A stretch of DNA of 64,000 nt from assembly GCA_963693105.1 (NCBI GenBank), contig OY843752.1, forward strand, positions 682,001-746,000, written 5' to 3'. The notes under the pieces were generated by a model. The model was given only the letters and a program-made list of their open reading frames with translations, was not told the DNA's origin and made no database searches. This document shows, piece by piece, positions 1-11,138 of this stretch. The position numbers were made by a program, and so were the translations under genes. The DNA comes from Oxydemutator sp963693105 (lineage in GTDB: Bacteria > Pseudomonadota > Gammaproteobacteria > Poriferisulfidales > Oxydemutatoraceae). How positions within the stretch are numbered: the stretch's first letter is position 1; each line of letters starts with the position of its first letter.

Positions 1-1
1 G

Positions 2-331
2 GTCACTGGCACCGATAACCTTTATGTATATGATTTCTCCAGAAACGCGGGCGCAGTTCGAAATGGCGTCCAAAAAGAGAGTCTTGGCCAGCCAGCCATC
101 CGAAGGGAAGTGGGGTTTGCCATGATGATTAGCGGCGATGTAGATGCGAGTAACTCGGTTTTACCAGATACTGATATTCTTAGAATCAGGACTACTTTCG
201 GGCTAGCTTTCGACCGAGAGGGTGATTATGTAAATCATGATGTCAACTTGGACGGACGTTTCGAACAGCCGGATGATTTTGAGGACTTTCTACGAAGTAA
301 TTTGGGCGTATATTCACCGGTGCCGAATTAA
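2..331 (+). CDS. C-terminal part of a dockerin-like surface protein (5' end outside window)
   Basis: The reading frame is open from the first bases of the window to a TAA at 329-331, giving the last 109 residues of a longer protein. The tail holds two segments that resemble calcium-binding dockerin/EF-hand loops: GDVDASNSVLPDTD followed by a helix-like stretch, and DVNLDGRFEQPDDFE followed by DFLRSNLG. Paired loops of this kind usually end extracellular proteins and mediate calcium-dependent folding or docking. The stretch is AT-richer than most of the window. It ends 13 to 20 bases before the giant surface protein, so the two may be co-transcribed. The protein's main function cannot be told from this fragment; the dockerin reading rests on motif resemblance only. 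Confidence 0.6.
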   Translation, partial: VTGTDNLYVYDFSRNAGAVRNGVQKESLGQPAIRREVGFAMMISGDVDASNSVLPDTDILRIRTTFGLAFDREGDYVNHDVNLDGRFEQPDDFEDFLRSNLGVYSPVPN

Positions 332-350
332 CTTATATCCGACTATGACC

Positions 351-3300
351 ATGCAGAAAATTTTAATGCCAGCCAGAATATTTTTTCTGACTGCTGTGAT
401 TGGGGTTGCACTAATGAGTAGTTTGGCTTTTTCCCAAGAGGCAGGAAACGGACAGCCGCTGTTTAATAAAGTTATTAGCAACTTTGGTCCTAATGATGCT
501 GCTCCCCGCGCCGTGTGTGAATCTTGTTTTCCCAATCAAAGCGACGGGCTTGTTGTGAGATTCGCTAATCCACTGCGTGTCACCGCGGACGGCACACCGG
601 TTGCCGCTAATACTACAGCAACTCACTTTCAGTTTGATCTTGAAGTGAGGGCTACTCAAGGACTTTCAGATATTGGGGCTTTTAGCAGCCTCTCTTTCGG
701 AATTCACTACGCGGCAGATGGAAGTGGTGTTTTTCAGCAAGGTAATCGTATCGCCCGAACAGATTTCCCATATCAATGTACTTCGACATTTGGTCCAAGT
801 CTTTTATCACCATTTTCACCAGTTATACCACTTCCCCTTTATAGGGTTAACGTCCCTAATCACAATGAAGACCGAGAGCAGGCCCTTTTTAGCTTCCTTA
901 ACAGCAATGATCCCACCACCTTGTGGAATGCTAATCCAGAGGCCAGAGCAAATTTCTTTTTCGTCCCCCGGACCGAGTATCAACATGCTGTTACTGTGAG
1001 ATGTCCTGCTATAGAGGATCGCAATCGATTGGCAAAAGTCGGATTTTCAAAACAAGCTTGGACTCTGAATACTTTCTTTTTCTCAAATGCTCCTGCGTCC
1101 CGCAGTTGGCCGGCCGCCGCTGCAAACGGTCTCCTGAAATTCGCGATGGACGGCAGTCCGTCCGTGCTGGAAGAGGTTGTGTATTCCGACAATCAGCGGG
1201 TGGAAGTGCTGCTGACCGAGCCTTTGAGAACGACGCCGGAGCCAGGCGATTTCACGTTGGTGGATGATTCCGGCAATACGGTGTCGGATGTCACTATCGA
1301 CCGTGTTTCTCTTATCAACAGCAGCAGCACCATTGCGTTCTGGCTGACTGGCCGTAGAGATAGCGGAGACATTATTATCCGGCGTACAGCCGATGACTTA
1401 ATCGGTAGCAACAGTGGTCTGGCGATGGGGCTGGTCGAGGATGTGGCCACCATTTCCATGTTTGATTCGGAGGTGCCTCGGATTGTAACGGCCTCCTTTA
1501 TCGACAACAACCGGGTCGTGATGGAGTTCAGCGATGCCGTGTATGCGGTTTCGATTGACGACTTTATTCTGGAAGTGCGGAACTCGAAGGGAATCTCCGG
1601 TGCTGAGGTTATGTCGCTTACCCATCCGGCGGTTGGTGTCGCGGGGGGCGCCCCTTCAAGCAGTGTCGTGGCGCTGGCTTTGGAGGTAACCGGTACGAAC
1701 ATCAGGCCGACAGGTCAGGAGAGTTTGCGGATTCGGCTGGAGCGTTATTACGCCCTTGACATCGCCGCTTTCTACGATGGCAGCGAGGCTCCCAGACGGG
1801 CCGCGACGCATCAGGTTGAGACGGATGCACTTCCGTTTGAGAATCCGAATGCGCCCCGGTTGCTGACGGCAGCGATAGATGCGACCAACACCACATTAAC
1901 GCTGACTTTCGACAGGAATGTTGAATATGTCGGTACAGATTTGACCACTGATTTCACGTTTGATGTGACTCCGGGGCCAACCGGCAGGACTCACAGAATT
2001 ACAGCGGCGACTGTAACCGGAGTCTCAACCGACACAAACAGCCTTATGCTGGGACTTCAGACGACGCCCCCAGGCGGGCGGTCAACGGTGGGAGAGGATA
2101 GTGCAACCATTACGATAGCCACTGCGGCTGTCGCGGACACGGGCACAGTCGCGAACCGCCTTCCTCTTCATCCCGGCATAACAAGCCTGGAGTTCACGTT
2201 CAACGACACCGAGGCGCCGGAAGTCGCAAGCATCGAGGTCATTAGGCCGCCTGGAATTACCACTGACAGGGACGCATACGACGAATCAAACAACACCTAC
2301 ACCGCCAGATGGCGGGTCACGTTCACGGAGTCGGTGACCGGAGTGAACAGGGATGACTTTTCAATCTGTATAGGTGATTCTGATGATGGATTCAGCACCC
2401 GCTGTGAGACCATTGTCTCAACCGGCGCTGTAACCGTCAGTGCGGACAGCAACAGTGTATATACCGTTACAGGCAACGGGCTGGTGCCGGAAGTTGGAAG
2501 AAATATTGATTACCTGCTGAGGCTCAATGCCAGCGGTTCGGGCATTGTGGATTCGGCGGTTCGTGGTATTCCCGATTCGGCTTCGGCTGAAGGCGGAGTG
2601 TTTTTTGCAGATGACGCCATTCCACCGCAGGTGCAGGATGTGGCAATCAACAGTGACAATACGTTGCTCACCGTCACTTTCTCTGAACTCATCAGCCAGA
2701 CCCGTCCTGTTGGCGGTCTCGCGATAACCGTGGCGCTCTCCACGGATAGTGAGTGGGTGACCGACGTGAACCGTGGCAGCATTGCGAGAGGCCCTTCCTC
2801 GCTGACTGTTCCGATTACTCTGGTCGGCCCCGAGCCGCTGAACGGAATGTCGCCGAATGGCGGCGAGGTGCTCGAGGTGACGATTGCCGAAAACGCCGTG
2901 GGAGACCTTGTCTCTAATCGAAATGCCAGTACGTCAGTGGAAGTCACTTTCAACGAGGTGGCGGCGCCGCAAATCAGGGCCGGCAGTCAGGGTTTCGGAG
3001 CCAATGGCAATGTCACGATTACCAACGATGATATGGTGAACATCGGCTGGAGGGTTCGCTTTACGGAAACGGTGCGCACTGTCACCACTGCAAGTTTCAC
3101 CCTGCTGGAGGTGACCGATCCGGCCACGGGCACCAGCCGCGCCTATACCGCTTCCACTTATGTGGATGGCTCCGACTCTTTTGCCCTGGGTGACACCAGC
3201 AAATTCAGCGTGAGCATTGCCGCAGACAGCAGCAGAACAAACGTCGGCGCCGACATATACGCCGATACATACGAAGTGATGACCAACGGACTTCGCCTGC

Positions 3301-6300
3301 TCAACAGCAGTTCGGATGCCATAGCCAGGTATGTGCTCCGGATGACCGATAGCACCCCGGCGTTGCAGGATGACGACGGCAGAGACCTGACCGGTCTGCC
3401 GCGCGTAACCCCGGTGCAAGCCGCGTCCACCGACGTCGATCCGCCCGTGTTAACCGGCGCGACTCTGGATGCCACCAACACCACGCTGACGCTGACTTTC
3501 AACGAGGATGACAGGGTGGCCTACACCGGCACGGATTTCGGCACGGATTTCACACTCACGGGCGTGAGTAATCTGGCTGCCGGAGGCACGCAGTGGATTG
3601 TGACGGCGACTGTGGCGGCGCCCCCGGTCATCATAGATAGCCAGACGATGGCCTTGAGAATTGCCACGCAAGGGCCGGCGCCGTTGAATGGCCGTTCGGC
3701 GGAGGGCGGAGAAAGATGGCAGATTGATATTGCCGCCGACAGCATCAGCGACCGCCCCGGCAACCGGTTGCAGGCCGCGTCAGAGATGTTCACATTTAAC
3801 GACAACGCCGGGCCCGAGGTTTATACGATTCGCGCGATGCGCCTGTCACGTACGCCCGGCAGCGGTGTGCGATGGCGTGTTCGTTACACTGAGCCTGTGA
3901 GTGGTGCCACTTGGACAGATCATCAGCTTTACTTGTTGCCCGGGCCGCATGCCACCTCGCTCACCGGCGTAGCTGGGACGCGAGTGTTTAGAGGGAGTAT
4001 CTCCGGGGGGAGACCACAGAACGGAAACCGGGAGTACCATTTTGAACTCACCCCTGCGTCTATCCCGGAAGCGGTGGGTGCGGACACGTATTACGCGCTG
4101 TCAACGGCCCGTTTGGGAGGAAATCGGACTGACCCCGATTTTGCCGCGGCGATTTACAGGCACGAAGACCTGACGCCGCCGAGGGTGATTGAGACGGTGG
4201 TGTCAGCCGACAACAATATGGTTACATTCACGTTCAGTGAGAATATTGAGTTGACAACGCAATCTGAGAACTTTATTTCCGATGTTGTTGTCGCTACCTC
4301 GACGGTCACTTCATCCGCCGCCGACCTGAGTGCGGATGCCCGAACCGGTGTGCTGAATGAGTGGATTGCCGCCATTCCAACCGTCAGCACCCCTGTTGTC
4401 AGCGGGGACGAACTGAGCCTGGCGCTTGCCGTCACGGGCATCGCGCCATTGAGCGGCGAGGTGAGCGACGAGGTGCCGGTGGAAGGGCCGGGTTATCTCG
4501 CCATTACTCTTCCGGACCTGATTACGGATGTGGTTGACGGCGTCGCAAGAAACAGTTTTGCGGAAACAAGGATTGAAGCCACGCTGAATAACGAGGCATT
4601 GCCGCAGGTGCGGGAGATTGCCACAACCTCGATTACCGAAAATACCGACAAAACCTACGATGCCAGTTGGCGGGTTACGTTCACCGAGCCGGTGGACGGA
4701 GTGGCGCCAGACGACTTTTACGTGGAGATGGACGACGCCAGTGATTTTGCCAGCGCCTCGATGGATAATGATGCCGAAATCCGTGTGGAGAACCCCGTCT
4801 CCGCTTTCCGTGAATACACGGTGACGGCGAAGGTTTCGACTGCTACCGTCACGACCTATTATCGGTTGAGGCTGACGACTAACGCGATGGTCGCCGAACG
4901 CGAGCGGGGCCCCGTCGCCCGCAGCGCGGCAGTGACGGATGCCGCTATTCTGGCGGCCGGTAATATAGGGGTGCACGAGGCCCGCGATAACGTGGGGCCG
5001 GAAGTAATCGGCGTAATGCTTGGCTCCGACAACACAACGCTCAGTGTTACTTTCAACGAAGAGCTTGGCGCTGTGGACATGAGCGAGATTACCATCACCC
5101 CCTTCGGAACACCCATCTGGGTTAGCACGATAACGGTGGGCGAGGTTTCCACGAGCAGCACCATTCTGAACATAGCCCTTGACTTGACTGGACCTGCGCC
5201 GCTGAACGGAATGTCGCCGGAAGGTAGCGAAGAATTCGACTGGGTATTTGCAGAAGGCACCGTGAGCGATGCAGAGGGAAACCCCAGTGATAGCTATTCC
5301 GAGAGGCTTACTTTGAACGAGGTGGCGGCGCCGCAAGTCAGAGCCGGCGACGCCGGCTTCATGGGAGTCAGAGCCTTGGTTGCCATGAGTGGGATAACCG
5401 CGGATTTCACGTGGCGGATTCGTTTCACTGAGCCAGTGAATGGAGTTGATAGAGACGATTTCACGCTTATTACCGTGCCGGGTGATGATGTGTCCCTGGG
5501 AACAACCTATACGGGCGTCGAATACAGCAGGGATGATGACATGACGGTGTCTCTAATAACGACTCCGGGTACGCTGGATGTGCTGCGCGACACTTATACC
5601 ATTGTGGTCACAGGGCTGACCAGCACGAATGTGCTGAGGCCGAGCCCGAATCTGGCCCGTTATGCGCTTCTCGTTCATCCCGGCGCGACTGTGACGGACA
5701 CCAACGGCAGGAGTCTGGTCGGTCTGCCCCGGTACAGTGGTTATCTGGATGCGGTAAGGGATTCGACCCCGCCTATGTTTATGGACGCGAGTCTGAATGC
5801 CGACAACACCACGCTGACGCTGAACTTTGACGAGCCTGTTCGCTACACCGGCAGTGATTCGAATAGCGATTTCAGCATAACAGTTGCCGGCACGGGCGTG
5901 TACGCGTCTGTTACCGGGGCCAGCGTTACGACGGTCCTTTCGGTCGGAGACACACTGCAACTGACGATACAGGGGCTGGGCCCCGAGCCGCTGAACGGCC
6001 TGTCCGCGGTCGGGGGAGAAGTGGGGACTGTGAGCATCACCCGTGCGAGCGTCGTGGACGTGGCGGACAACGCCCTGAGCGCCGCCAGCCCAATCATGGA
6101 CACCTTTACATTCAGCGACAACGCTGCTCCGCGCCTGGAAAGTGTGGGGGGCAACCAGCCTTCACAACCCACTGCGGGCGCGGCAGTGCAAATCACCTGG
6201 CAAGTGGTTTTCACCGAGCCGGTGAGCGGTGTGGACGCTGCCGATTTCAGTATTTACAGGTTGCCCGCGTCTGATTCGCCGATTGCGGCTGAATCCAGGT

Positions 6301-9300
6301 TGACCAACATCGCCGGCCTGTCGCCGACGGTCACCAGGAGCGATGATGCAACTTATGACTTCACGGTGACAATCCCCGAGCCGGTGGGTGAACATGAGTA
6401 TTACACGGTATCGCTGGCGGATGGCAATAACATTGCCGCATCTGCCGGCAGCAGTAGAGGCGTTCCAGCTGAAGGACGCAATGCGCCGGACGCTGCTACT
6501 TTTGTGGCAACGCTGAGGGACATATCGCCGCCGACGGTTTCTGGCAGTCCTTTGTTGTCCGATGACAACAGCGTCATCACATACACCTTCAACGAAAACG
6601 TGCAACTTGCGGGCACGGCGGCTGGTCTTGCCAATGCTGTTTTTGTCCCAAGACAGTCCATTCCCAACTCAAACGGCGTGAATCGCAACCGTGTTCTGGG
6701 AAATGCAATCAGCCGTGTTTCAATTACCGACGCCTCCGTCAGCGGAACCAGTGTGCGTCTGACGGTTTCTATTGACGGCACGGTCACCATTCCGGCGCCT
6801 GATTACCTGAGTATTATTTTCCCAGGCGGGCAGATTGAGGATCGGTTTGATAACGTGTTTCCCGGCGGAGCCGCCCCCGACCGTTTCAGTCTTGCTGACG
6901 CGGCGCAACCGGCTGTTGTGGGAATTACTACTACCGATACGGCTATTACACGGAACGTGGACAACACGTACACCGCCGACTGGAGCGTGACATTCACGGA
7001 GCCGGTGGCCGGTGTAACCACGAGTAGTTTCTCGATTTGCATGGTGGCCGCTGCCGCTGATGAATGTGCCTCTGGAACCGTGTTGAGCGGCGCCGTGGGG
7101 TCGGTGACCGCTGAAGCGGACAGCGACTTCCTGGGATACACCGTCAATGCGCCCGCTTTGGCGCAACAGACCGGCTCGACGTGGTACCGGTTGAGGCTTG
7201 ACAGCAACCCGGGCATTACCGAACGGCTTGGCGCTGGTCGCGCGCTTTCCACGTCCCTGCCGCTCACAGGCGAGGCACACCGTGTGGATGACACCATCGG
7301 ACCGGTGGCGCAGTCTGACGGGTTGTCCATCATCAGTACCACCGCCATGGCCCACCTCTCCGTGCGGTTTAGTGAAGAGCTTGGCGCCGTGAACCCTGGC
7401 AATATCAGCGTTGCTCTTTCCGATCCGAGGAGCGAATGGATTACGGGCGCGACCGTGTCCGGTGCTTCTTTTGACGCCGCCACATTGACCGTTGTGATTA
7501 CCACGACCGGGACGGCGCCGCTGAACGGCCTGTCACCGAATGGTGGCGAGGGTATTACGCTGATGCTTGGGGGAGAGGCTGTGCACGATGAGAGCGACAA
7601 CCCCAGTGTTGCCGCTAATCTGCAATTTACGCTCAACGAGAATGCGGCGCCGAGGGTGCGGGCGGGTGGCATCACCGGGCAATCCGGCGTTGTTATGGAG
7701 GATGGCGGGTCCCGCACCGCGGATCTGGAGTGGACGATTGTCTTTACGGAAACGGTGCGCGGCGTCAACACCGGGAGTTTCGAGTTGCTCCGGGTGACGG
7801 GCACGACCACCAGTCCGGTTGATTTGAGTGCCCGTACATTCACCGTGACGACGAGCGGAAATGCCAACATGAGCGACGACGGCCGTTACGCCGACAGATA
7901 CACCGTGCTGACCAACGCGGATGCGGGCGAACCGGGCGAACCGGCCCGCTATATTCTCAGGTTCGAAGATACTGCTGTGCAGGATGACGAAGGCAGACTC
8001 TGGGGCGGCGAACGGTCTGATAGTGCGGCCACGTCGGTGGACGACAGAGTGCCGCCGGAGGTGGATACGGCCGAGGCAACTGCCGGCACGGAGGCCAATC
8101 AGATCCGCATTACGGTGACTTTCAACGAAGCGCTGTCGGCGACGAGTGTTACGAGAATCAGCAGCCAACTCTCGCAATTCGCAACGGGTAGGCTGGACAA
8201 TCCCGACGCTCCCTACGCCACGGTCAGTGCCGCCACGCTGATCGGGGCTGAATCGGTGCCGGCGAGCAATAACCAACTGGCGTTCACCGCCAGGCTGGCC
8301 AGTAGCCTGGACGGCCATGAATCCGCTGTCGGTGTCGAGCAGTTCACGTTCACAATTCCGGCGGGTTTGCTGGTGGACAATTCCGCCAACAGCAACGCGA
8401 CCACTATGCCGACACCGTTCACGATTACGGTGCCGGAAAGCGGTGCGCCGGAGGTTGCGGGTTTCAGCGTGGTTTCGTCAATAGAGGACCCGCAAGACAG
8501 CAACAGCGGCTTGTTTAATATCAGTTATCTGGTGGAGTTCACCGAACCGGTTTCATTTGCAAACACGGACACCGCTTTTGTGCTGTATCAAGTGGCGGCG
8601 CTTGAACTTGGAAACGGCCCGACCGTGCAGAGTGCACTTTCCTCGCCGGCTCGTATCACGGCGTCGCCCACGGTTGCGCCAATGGGGACGGAAGCAAGGT
8701 ATCTTGTTACTTACACGGGAGTCCAGCGCCCACCATCCAATGTGCGCGGTTATGTCGCGTTCCTGGACGATTCCGGCGTCACCGACGCGGCGAGCAGGAC
8801 GCTTGAGGATTGTTCGTACAGCGACAGCGGCGCAACCGGCTGCTTGTCGGCATTTGCGGATGCCTCCGATACGGTGCCGCCGAAATTTGCCGCCCTCCAG
8901 GCGGGATTTGCCGACGGCCAGAGCAGTTTGTGGATGACATTCAATGAACCGATCTCGGTTCCCGGCGGCTCGGATGGATCGCTTTTGCCGGGCTTTACGG
9001 TGGAACGTGACCGTTCGGGTGGGCCGGAGATTCCGGTGGCGGCGGCGCGCTACAGGCCGGCGTTGACGGTTGACGGGACGGGCTCCGTTGAGTTGCGGCT
9101 GTCGGCGGCCATTACCGCCGCGACGGTGTTTGTGACTTATCAGCCGCCATCGTCGGGGCTTGCCGTTCACGACAATGCCCGGGCGCTCGGTCTGAACGCC
9201 GTGCCGAACCGCGCCGTTTCGCTCGGCCCGATTGCCGTGATGAGGGATGCCGCCCGTGATCTGGACGGTGACGGCGTGCCGGACTACGTCGAGGCCGGGG

Positions 9301-11138
9301 TTGGCGCGAATCCGTATGCGCTTCCCGACAACGACCCGCGCGCGCAGAATCTTCCTGAACTTTCGCTCACGAGAGGCGACAATATTGTCATCGCATACTC
9401 CGGCATCCGCGCCGCCGGCATTTTCGGACACCTCGGCCTGTCGGTCACGCCAGCCAGCGCCGCCGCGCGGACGATGGCTTATTACCAACGCCGCAACAAC
9501 GCACCCTGCCCCATTGATCAGATTCTGACCGGCAACTGCACGCTGGTTGATTTCAGCAATATTCCGGCGGCGACGGATATCCCGATTGTATGGGTTGCAA
9601 CCAATGAAACGGGCTATCCGGTTACGGTGACGCAGGTCATACGCCGTGTGCCGGAGTTGAACATGGCGAAGCAACGCTTGTTCTTCCTGGCAGGGGATTC
9701 GGCAGCGAGCACGGTTACCATCGCCGCGACCCTTGATATTCCTGCGCCTGCTTCCCCCCCGACGTTGGTTGTCACCCCGGCATTGACCATCAGCGGCCTT
9801 GCCGGCACGGTTGCGAACAGCGCTGTGAGCGGCACTTCGCAAACGTACACGATTGCCGGCCTGATGAGCGGCGGCGACGATGTGCTCTGGCGCGTCGGCA
9901 GCAGCACCGCTGCGCTGGTGGCCGAGAGTTATTCGCTGGGTCTGGTATTTCAGACGCAGGTGGTCAGATTGGGCAACAATTTCCTGCCGCCGTTGCTGGG
10001 GCAGCCTACATTGACGGATGATGCGGGCGGGAGTGAAAGGCACGGATTGACCGGAGGAGACTTCACGGTGACGCTGCCGGTGGAGAATGCCACCGCGGTG
10101 CCGACGGTTACCGAGCAGGGCGCGTCGGTGCTGTCTTCCATCGTGCCCGGACTCAATGCCGCTGGAGATGCGGTCACAGTGATGTTTACTGTGCCCATGA
10201 ACGCCAGAAGCGACACGAAGACCTCGGTCGGCTTGCGCATCCTGGTGCCCGGACGGGGGCCGTCCACGTCATCCCTGGTGGTGACCTGGCCGCTGGTTGC
10301 GTCCGGTTCTCCGCTGGCCGGAGTCACATCCGATACCGATTCGGACGGCATTCCGGATAGCAGCGGCGCAGACCTTTACGTCGGCGACAGTGCTTTGCCT
10401 GTTGCGGTCGTTTCCGGCGGCAGGGAAGTCGCGGGCAGGTTGCCGTGGCATCACATCCGTGCCGGATTGCCGTTGCACAGGATGTGTGTCGGCGATTTGA
10501 CGTTGCAGTACGGCGCGGAAGCGGAAATGCCTTTTGACAGTTATGACGACTGGGCGGCATCGTTCTCGACGGAAGAATTGATGACAGTGGGCGTGGGCTC
10601 CCCGGCGCAGCCTTTGAGCACTGCGTATAACTTCCGTGTTTGCGGCGTGGATTACGACACCATGGGCGGAAGCACAGTGGCCGCGGAGAGGGTCCTCACT
10701 GGAGGACACGCGGTGGTTGTCATTCCGCTGCCGGAGAGCATCTATGATGTCTCGGACCTGGGCCTCTATAAATACACGCGCGGAGCCTGGCAGGCGATTA
10801 ATGCCCCCGGCGCGGACATCGCGTGGGGATTTGAGGGGCTGCAAAACGGCGTGTGTATGAATAACAACGAGGTGCCTCTCCGCTCCATCAAGCAGGCCGG
10901 GGACGCCTGTCTGGTAGTCAGAATCAGGGACGGCGGTCGTTATGACAACGACGACAGTGTCAACGGTGTTATTGACGACCCGCTTGGCATAGGGGCGGTA
11001 GGCCGGGGTGCCGTTGGCGCCGGCGGCGGCGGCGGCGGTGGCGGTGGCTCTGTCGGCCTGATTGAACTTTTCGGAATACTGTTCTTTGTTGCGGCACTGC
11101 TGCTGCGCCAACGGCGTCGGCGGGCCGTGGATGCCTGA
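351..11138 (+). CDS. Giant repetitive surface protein with C-terminal rhombosortase-type sorting tail
   Basis: About 3,595 residues. I chose the ATG at 351 (345 is equally possible) because it is followed by a clear signal peptide, MQKILMPARIFFLTAVIG, ending near SLAFSQ. Residues about 250-2700 are a supra-repeat of roughly 250-280 residues. Each unit pairs a half with TTLTLTFNE and PLNGxSPxGGE motifs and a half with WRVTFTEPVxGVxxDDF, typical of Ig-like bacterial adhesin folds. The PLNG-type landmarks recur near bases 2060, 2840, 3680, 4450, 5210, 5990, 6790 and 7530. Two calcium-binding-like segments follow, DLDGDGVPDYVEAG near residue 2970 and DTDSDGIPDSSGAD near 3327. The C-terminus has a run of nine glycines, a hydrophobic segment and RQRRRR, the arrangement of a GlyGly-CTERM sorting signal. 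The matching protease gene overlaps the stop codon. Likely a cell-surface adhesin or matrix protein; ligand unknown. Confidence 0.85.
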   Translation: MQKILMPARIFFLTAVIGVALMSSLAFSQEAGNGQPLFNKVISNFGPNDAAPRAVCESCFPNQSDGLVVRFANPLRVTADGTPVAANTTATHFQFDLEVRATQGLSDIGAFSSLSFGIHYAADGSGVFQQGNRIARTDFPYQCTSTFGPSLLSPFSPVIPLPLYRVNVPNHNEDREQALFSFLNSNDPTTLWNANPEARANFFFVPRTEYQHAVTVRCPAIEDRNRLAKVGFSKQAWTLNTFFFSNAPASRSWPAAAANGLLKFAMDGSPSVLEEVVYSDNQRVEVLLTEPLRTTPEPGDFTLVDDSGNTVSDVTIDRVSLINSSSTIAFWLTGRRDSGDIIIRRTADDLIGSNSGLAMGLVEDVATISMFDSEVPRIVTASFIDNNRVVMEFSDAVYAVSIDDFILEVRNSKGISGAEVMSLTHPAVGVAGGAPSSSVVALALEVTGTNIRPTGQESLRIRLERYYALDIAAFYDGSEAPRRAATHQVETDALPFENPNAPRLLTAAIDATNTTLTLTFDRNVEYVGTDLTTDFTFDVTPGPTGRTHRITAATVTGVSTDTNSLMLGLQTTPPGGRSTVGEDSATITIATAAVADTGTVANRLPLHPGITSLEFTFNDTEAPEVASIEVIRPPGITTDRDAYDESNNTYTARWRVTFTESVTGVNRDDFSICIGDSDDGFSTRCETIVSTGAVTVSADSNSVYTVTGNGLVPEVGRNIDYLLRLNASGSGIVDSAVRGIPDSASAEGGVFFADDAIPPQVQDVAINSDNTLLTVTFSELISQTRPVGGLAITVALSTDSEWVTDVNRGSIARGPSSLTVPITLVGPEPLNGMSPNGGEVLEVTIAENAVGDLVSNRNASTSVEVTFNEVAAPQIRAGSQGFGANGNVTITNDDMVNIGWRVRFTETVRTVTTASFTLLEVTDPATGTSRAYTASTYVDGSDSFALGDTSKFSVSIAADSSRTNVGADIYADTYEVMTNGLRLLNSSSDAIARYVLRMTDSTPALQDDDGRDLTGLPRVTPVQAASTDVDPPVLTGATLDATNTTLTLTFNEDDRVAYTGTDFGTDFTLTGVSNLAAGGTQWIVTATVAAPPVIIDSQTMALRIATQGPAPLNGRSAEGGERWQIDIAADSISDRPGNRLQAASEMFTFNDNAGPEVYTIRAMRLSRTPGSGVRWRVRYTEPVSGATWTDHQLYLLPGPHATSLTGVAGTRVFRGSISGGRPQNGNREYHFELTPASIPEAVGADTYYALSTARLGGNRTDPDFAAAIYRHEDLTPPRVIETVVSADNNMVTFTFSENIELTTQSENFISDVVVATSTVTSSAADLSADARTGVLNEWIAAIPTVSTPVVSGDELSLALAVTGIAPLSGEVSDEVPVEGPGYLAITLPDLITDVVDGVARNSFAETRIEATLNNEALPQVREIATTSITENTDKTYDASWRVTFTEPVDGVAPDDFYVEMDDASDFASASMDNDAEIRVENPVSAFREYTVTAKVSTATVTTYYRLRLTTNAMVAERERGPVARSAAVTDAAILAAGNIGVHEARDNVGPEVIGVMLGSDNTTLSVTFNEELGAVDMSEITITPFGTPIWVSTITVGEVSTSSTILNIALDLTGPAPLNGMSPEGSEEFDWVFAEGTVSDAEGNPSDSYSERLTLNEVAAPQVRAGDAGFMGVRALVAMSGITADFTWRIRFTEPVNGVDRDDFTLITVPGDDVSLGTTYTGVEYSRDDDMTVSLITTPGTLDVLRDTYTIVVTGLTSTNVLRPSPNLARYALLVHPGATVTDTNGRSLVGLPRYSGYLDAVRDSTPPMFMDASLNADNTTLTLNFDEPVRYTGSDSNSDFSITVAGTGVYASVTGASVTTVLSVGDTLQLTIQGLGPEPLNGLSAVGGEVGTVSITRASVVDVADNALSAASPIMDTFTFSDNAAPRLESVGGNQPSQPTAGAAVQITWQVVFTEPVSGVDAADFSIYRLPASDSPIAAESRLTNIAGLSPTVTRSDDATYDFTVTIPEPVGEHEYYTVSLADGNNIAASAGSSRGVPAEGRNAPDAATFVATLRDISPPTVSGSPLLSDDNSVITYTFNENVQLAGTAAGLANAVFVPRQSIPNSNGVNRNRVLGNAISRVSITDASVSGTSVRLTVSIDGTVTIPAPDYLSIIFPGGQIEDRFDNVFPGGAAPDRFSLADAAQPAVVGITTTDTAITRNVDNTYTADWSVTFTEPVAGVTTSSFSICMVAAAADECASGTVLSGAVGSVTAEADSDFLGYTVNAPALAQQTGSTWYRLRLDSNPGITERLGAGRALSTSLPLTGEAHRVDDTIGPVAQSDGLSIISTTAMAHLSVRFSEELGAVNPGNISVALSDPRSEWITGATVSGASFDAATLTVVITTTGTAPLNGLSPNGGEGITLMLGGEAVHDESDNPSVAANLQFTLNENAAPRVRAGGITGQSGVVMEDGGSRTADLEWTIVFTETVRGVNTGSFELLRVTGTTTSPVDLSARTFTVTTSGNANMSDDGRYADRYTVLTNADAGEPGEPARYILRFEDTAVQDDEGRLWGGERSDSAATSVDDRVPPEVDTAEATAGTEANQIRITVTFNEALSATSVTRISSQLSQFATGRLDNPDAPYATVSAATLIGAESVPASNNQLAFTARLASSLDGHESAVGVEQFTFTIPAGLLVDNSANSNATTMPTPFTITVPESGAPEVAGFSVVSSIEDPQDSNSGLFNISYLVEFTEPVSFANTDTAFVLYQVAALELGNGPTVQSALSSPARITASPTVAPMGTEARYLVTYTGVQRPPSNVRGYVAFLDDSGVTDAASRTLEDCSYSDSGATGCLSAFADASDTVPPKFAALQAGFADGQSSLWMTFNEPISVPGGSDGSLLPGFTVERDRSGGPEIPVAAARYRPALTVDGTGSVELRLSAAITAATVFVTYQPPSSGLAVHDNARALGLNAVPNRAVSLGPIAVMRDAARDLDGDGVPDYVEAGVGANPYALPDNDPRAQNLPELSLTRGDNIVIAYSGIRAAGIFGHLGLSVTPASAAARTMAYYQRRNNAPCPIDQILTGNCTLVDFSNIPAATDIPIVWVATNETGYPVTVTQVIRRVPELNMAKQRLFFLAGDSAASTVTIAATLDIPAPASPPTLVVTPALTISGLAGTVANSAVSGTSQTYTIAGLMSGGDDVLWRVGSSTAALVAESYSLGLVFQTQVVRLGNNFLPPLLGQPTLTDDAGGSERHGLTGGDFTVTLPVENATAVPTVTEQGASVLSSIVPGLNAAGDAVTVMFTVPMNARSDTKTSVGLRILVPGRGPSTSSLVVTWPLVASGSPLAGVTSDTDSDGIPDSSGADLYVGDSALPVAVVSGGREVAGRLPWHHIRAGLPLHRMCVGDLTLQYGAEAEMPFDSYDDWAASFSTEELMTVGVGSPAQPLSTAYNFRVCGVDYDTMGGSTVAAERVLTGGHAVVVIPLPESIYDVSDLGLYKYTRGAWQAINAPGADIAWGFEGLQNGVCMNNNEVPLRSIKQAGDACLVVRIRDGGRYDNDDSVNGVIDDPLGIGAVGRGAVGAGGGGGGGGGSVGLIELFGILFFVAALLLRQRRRRAVDA

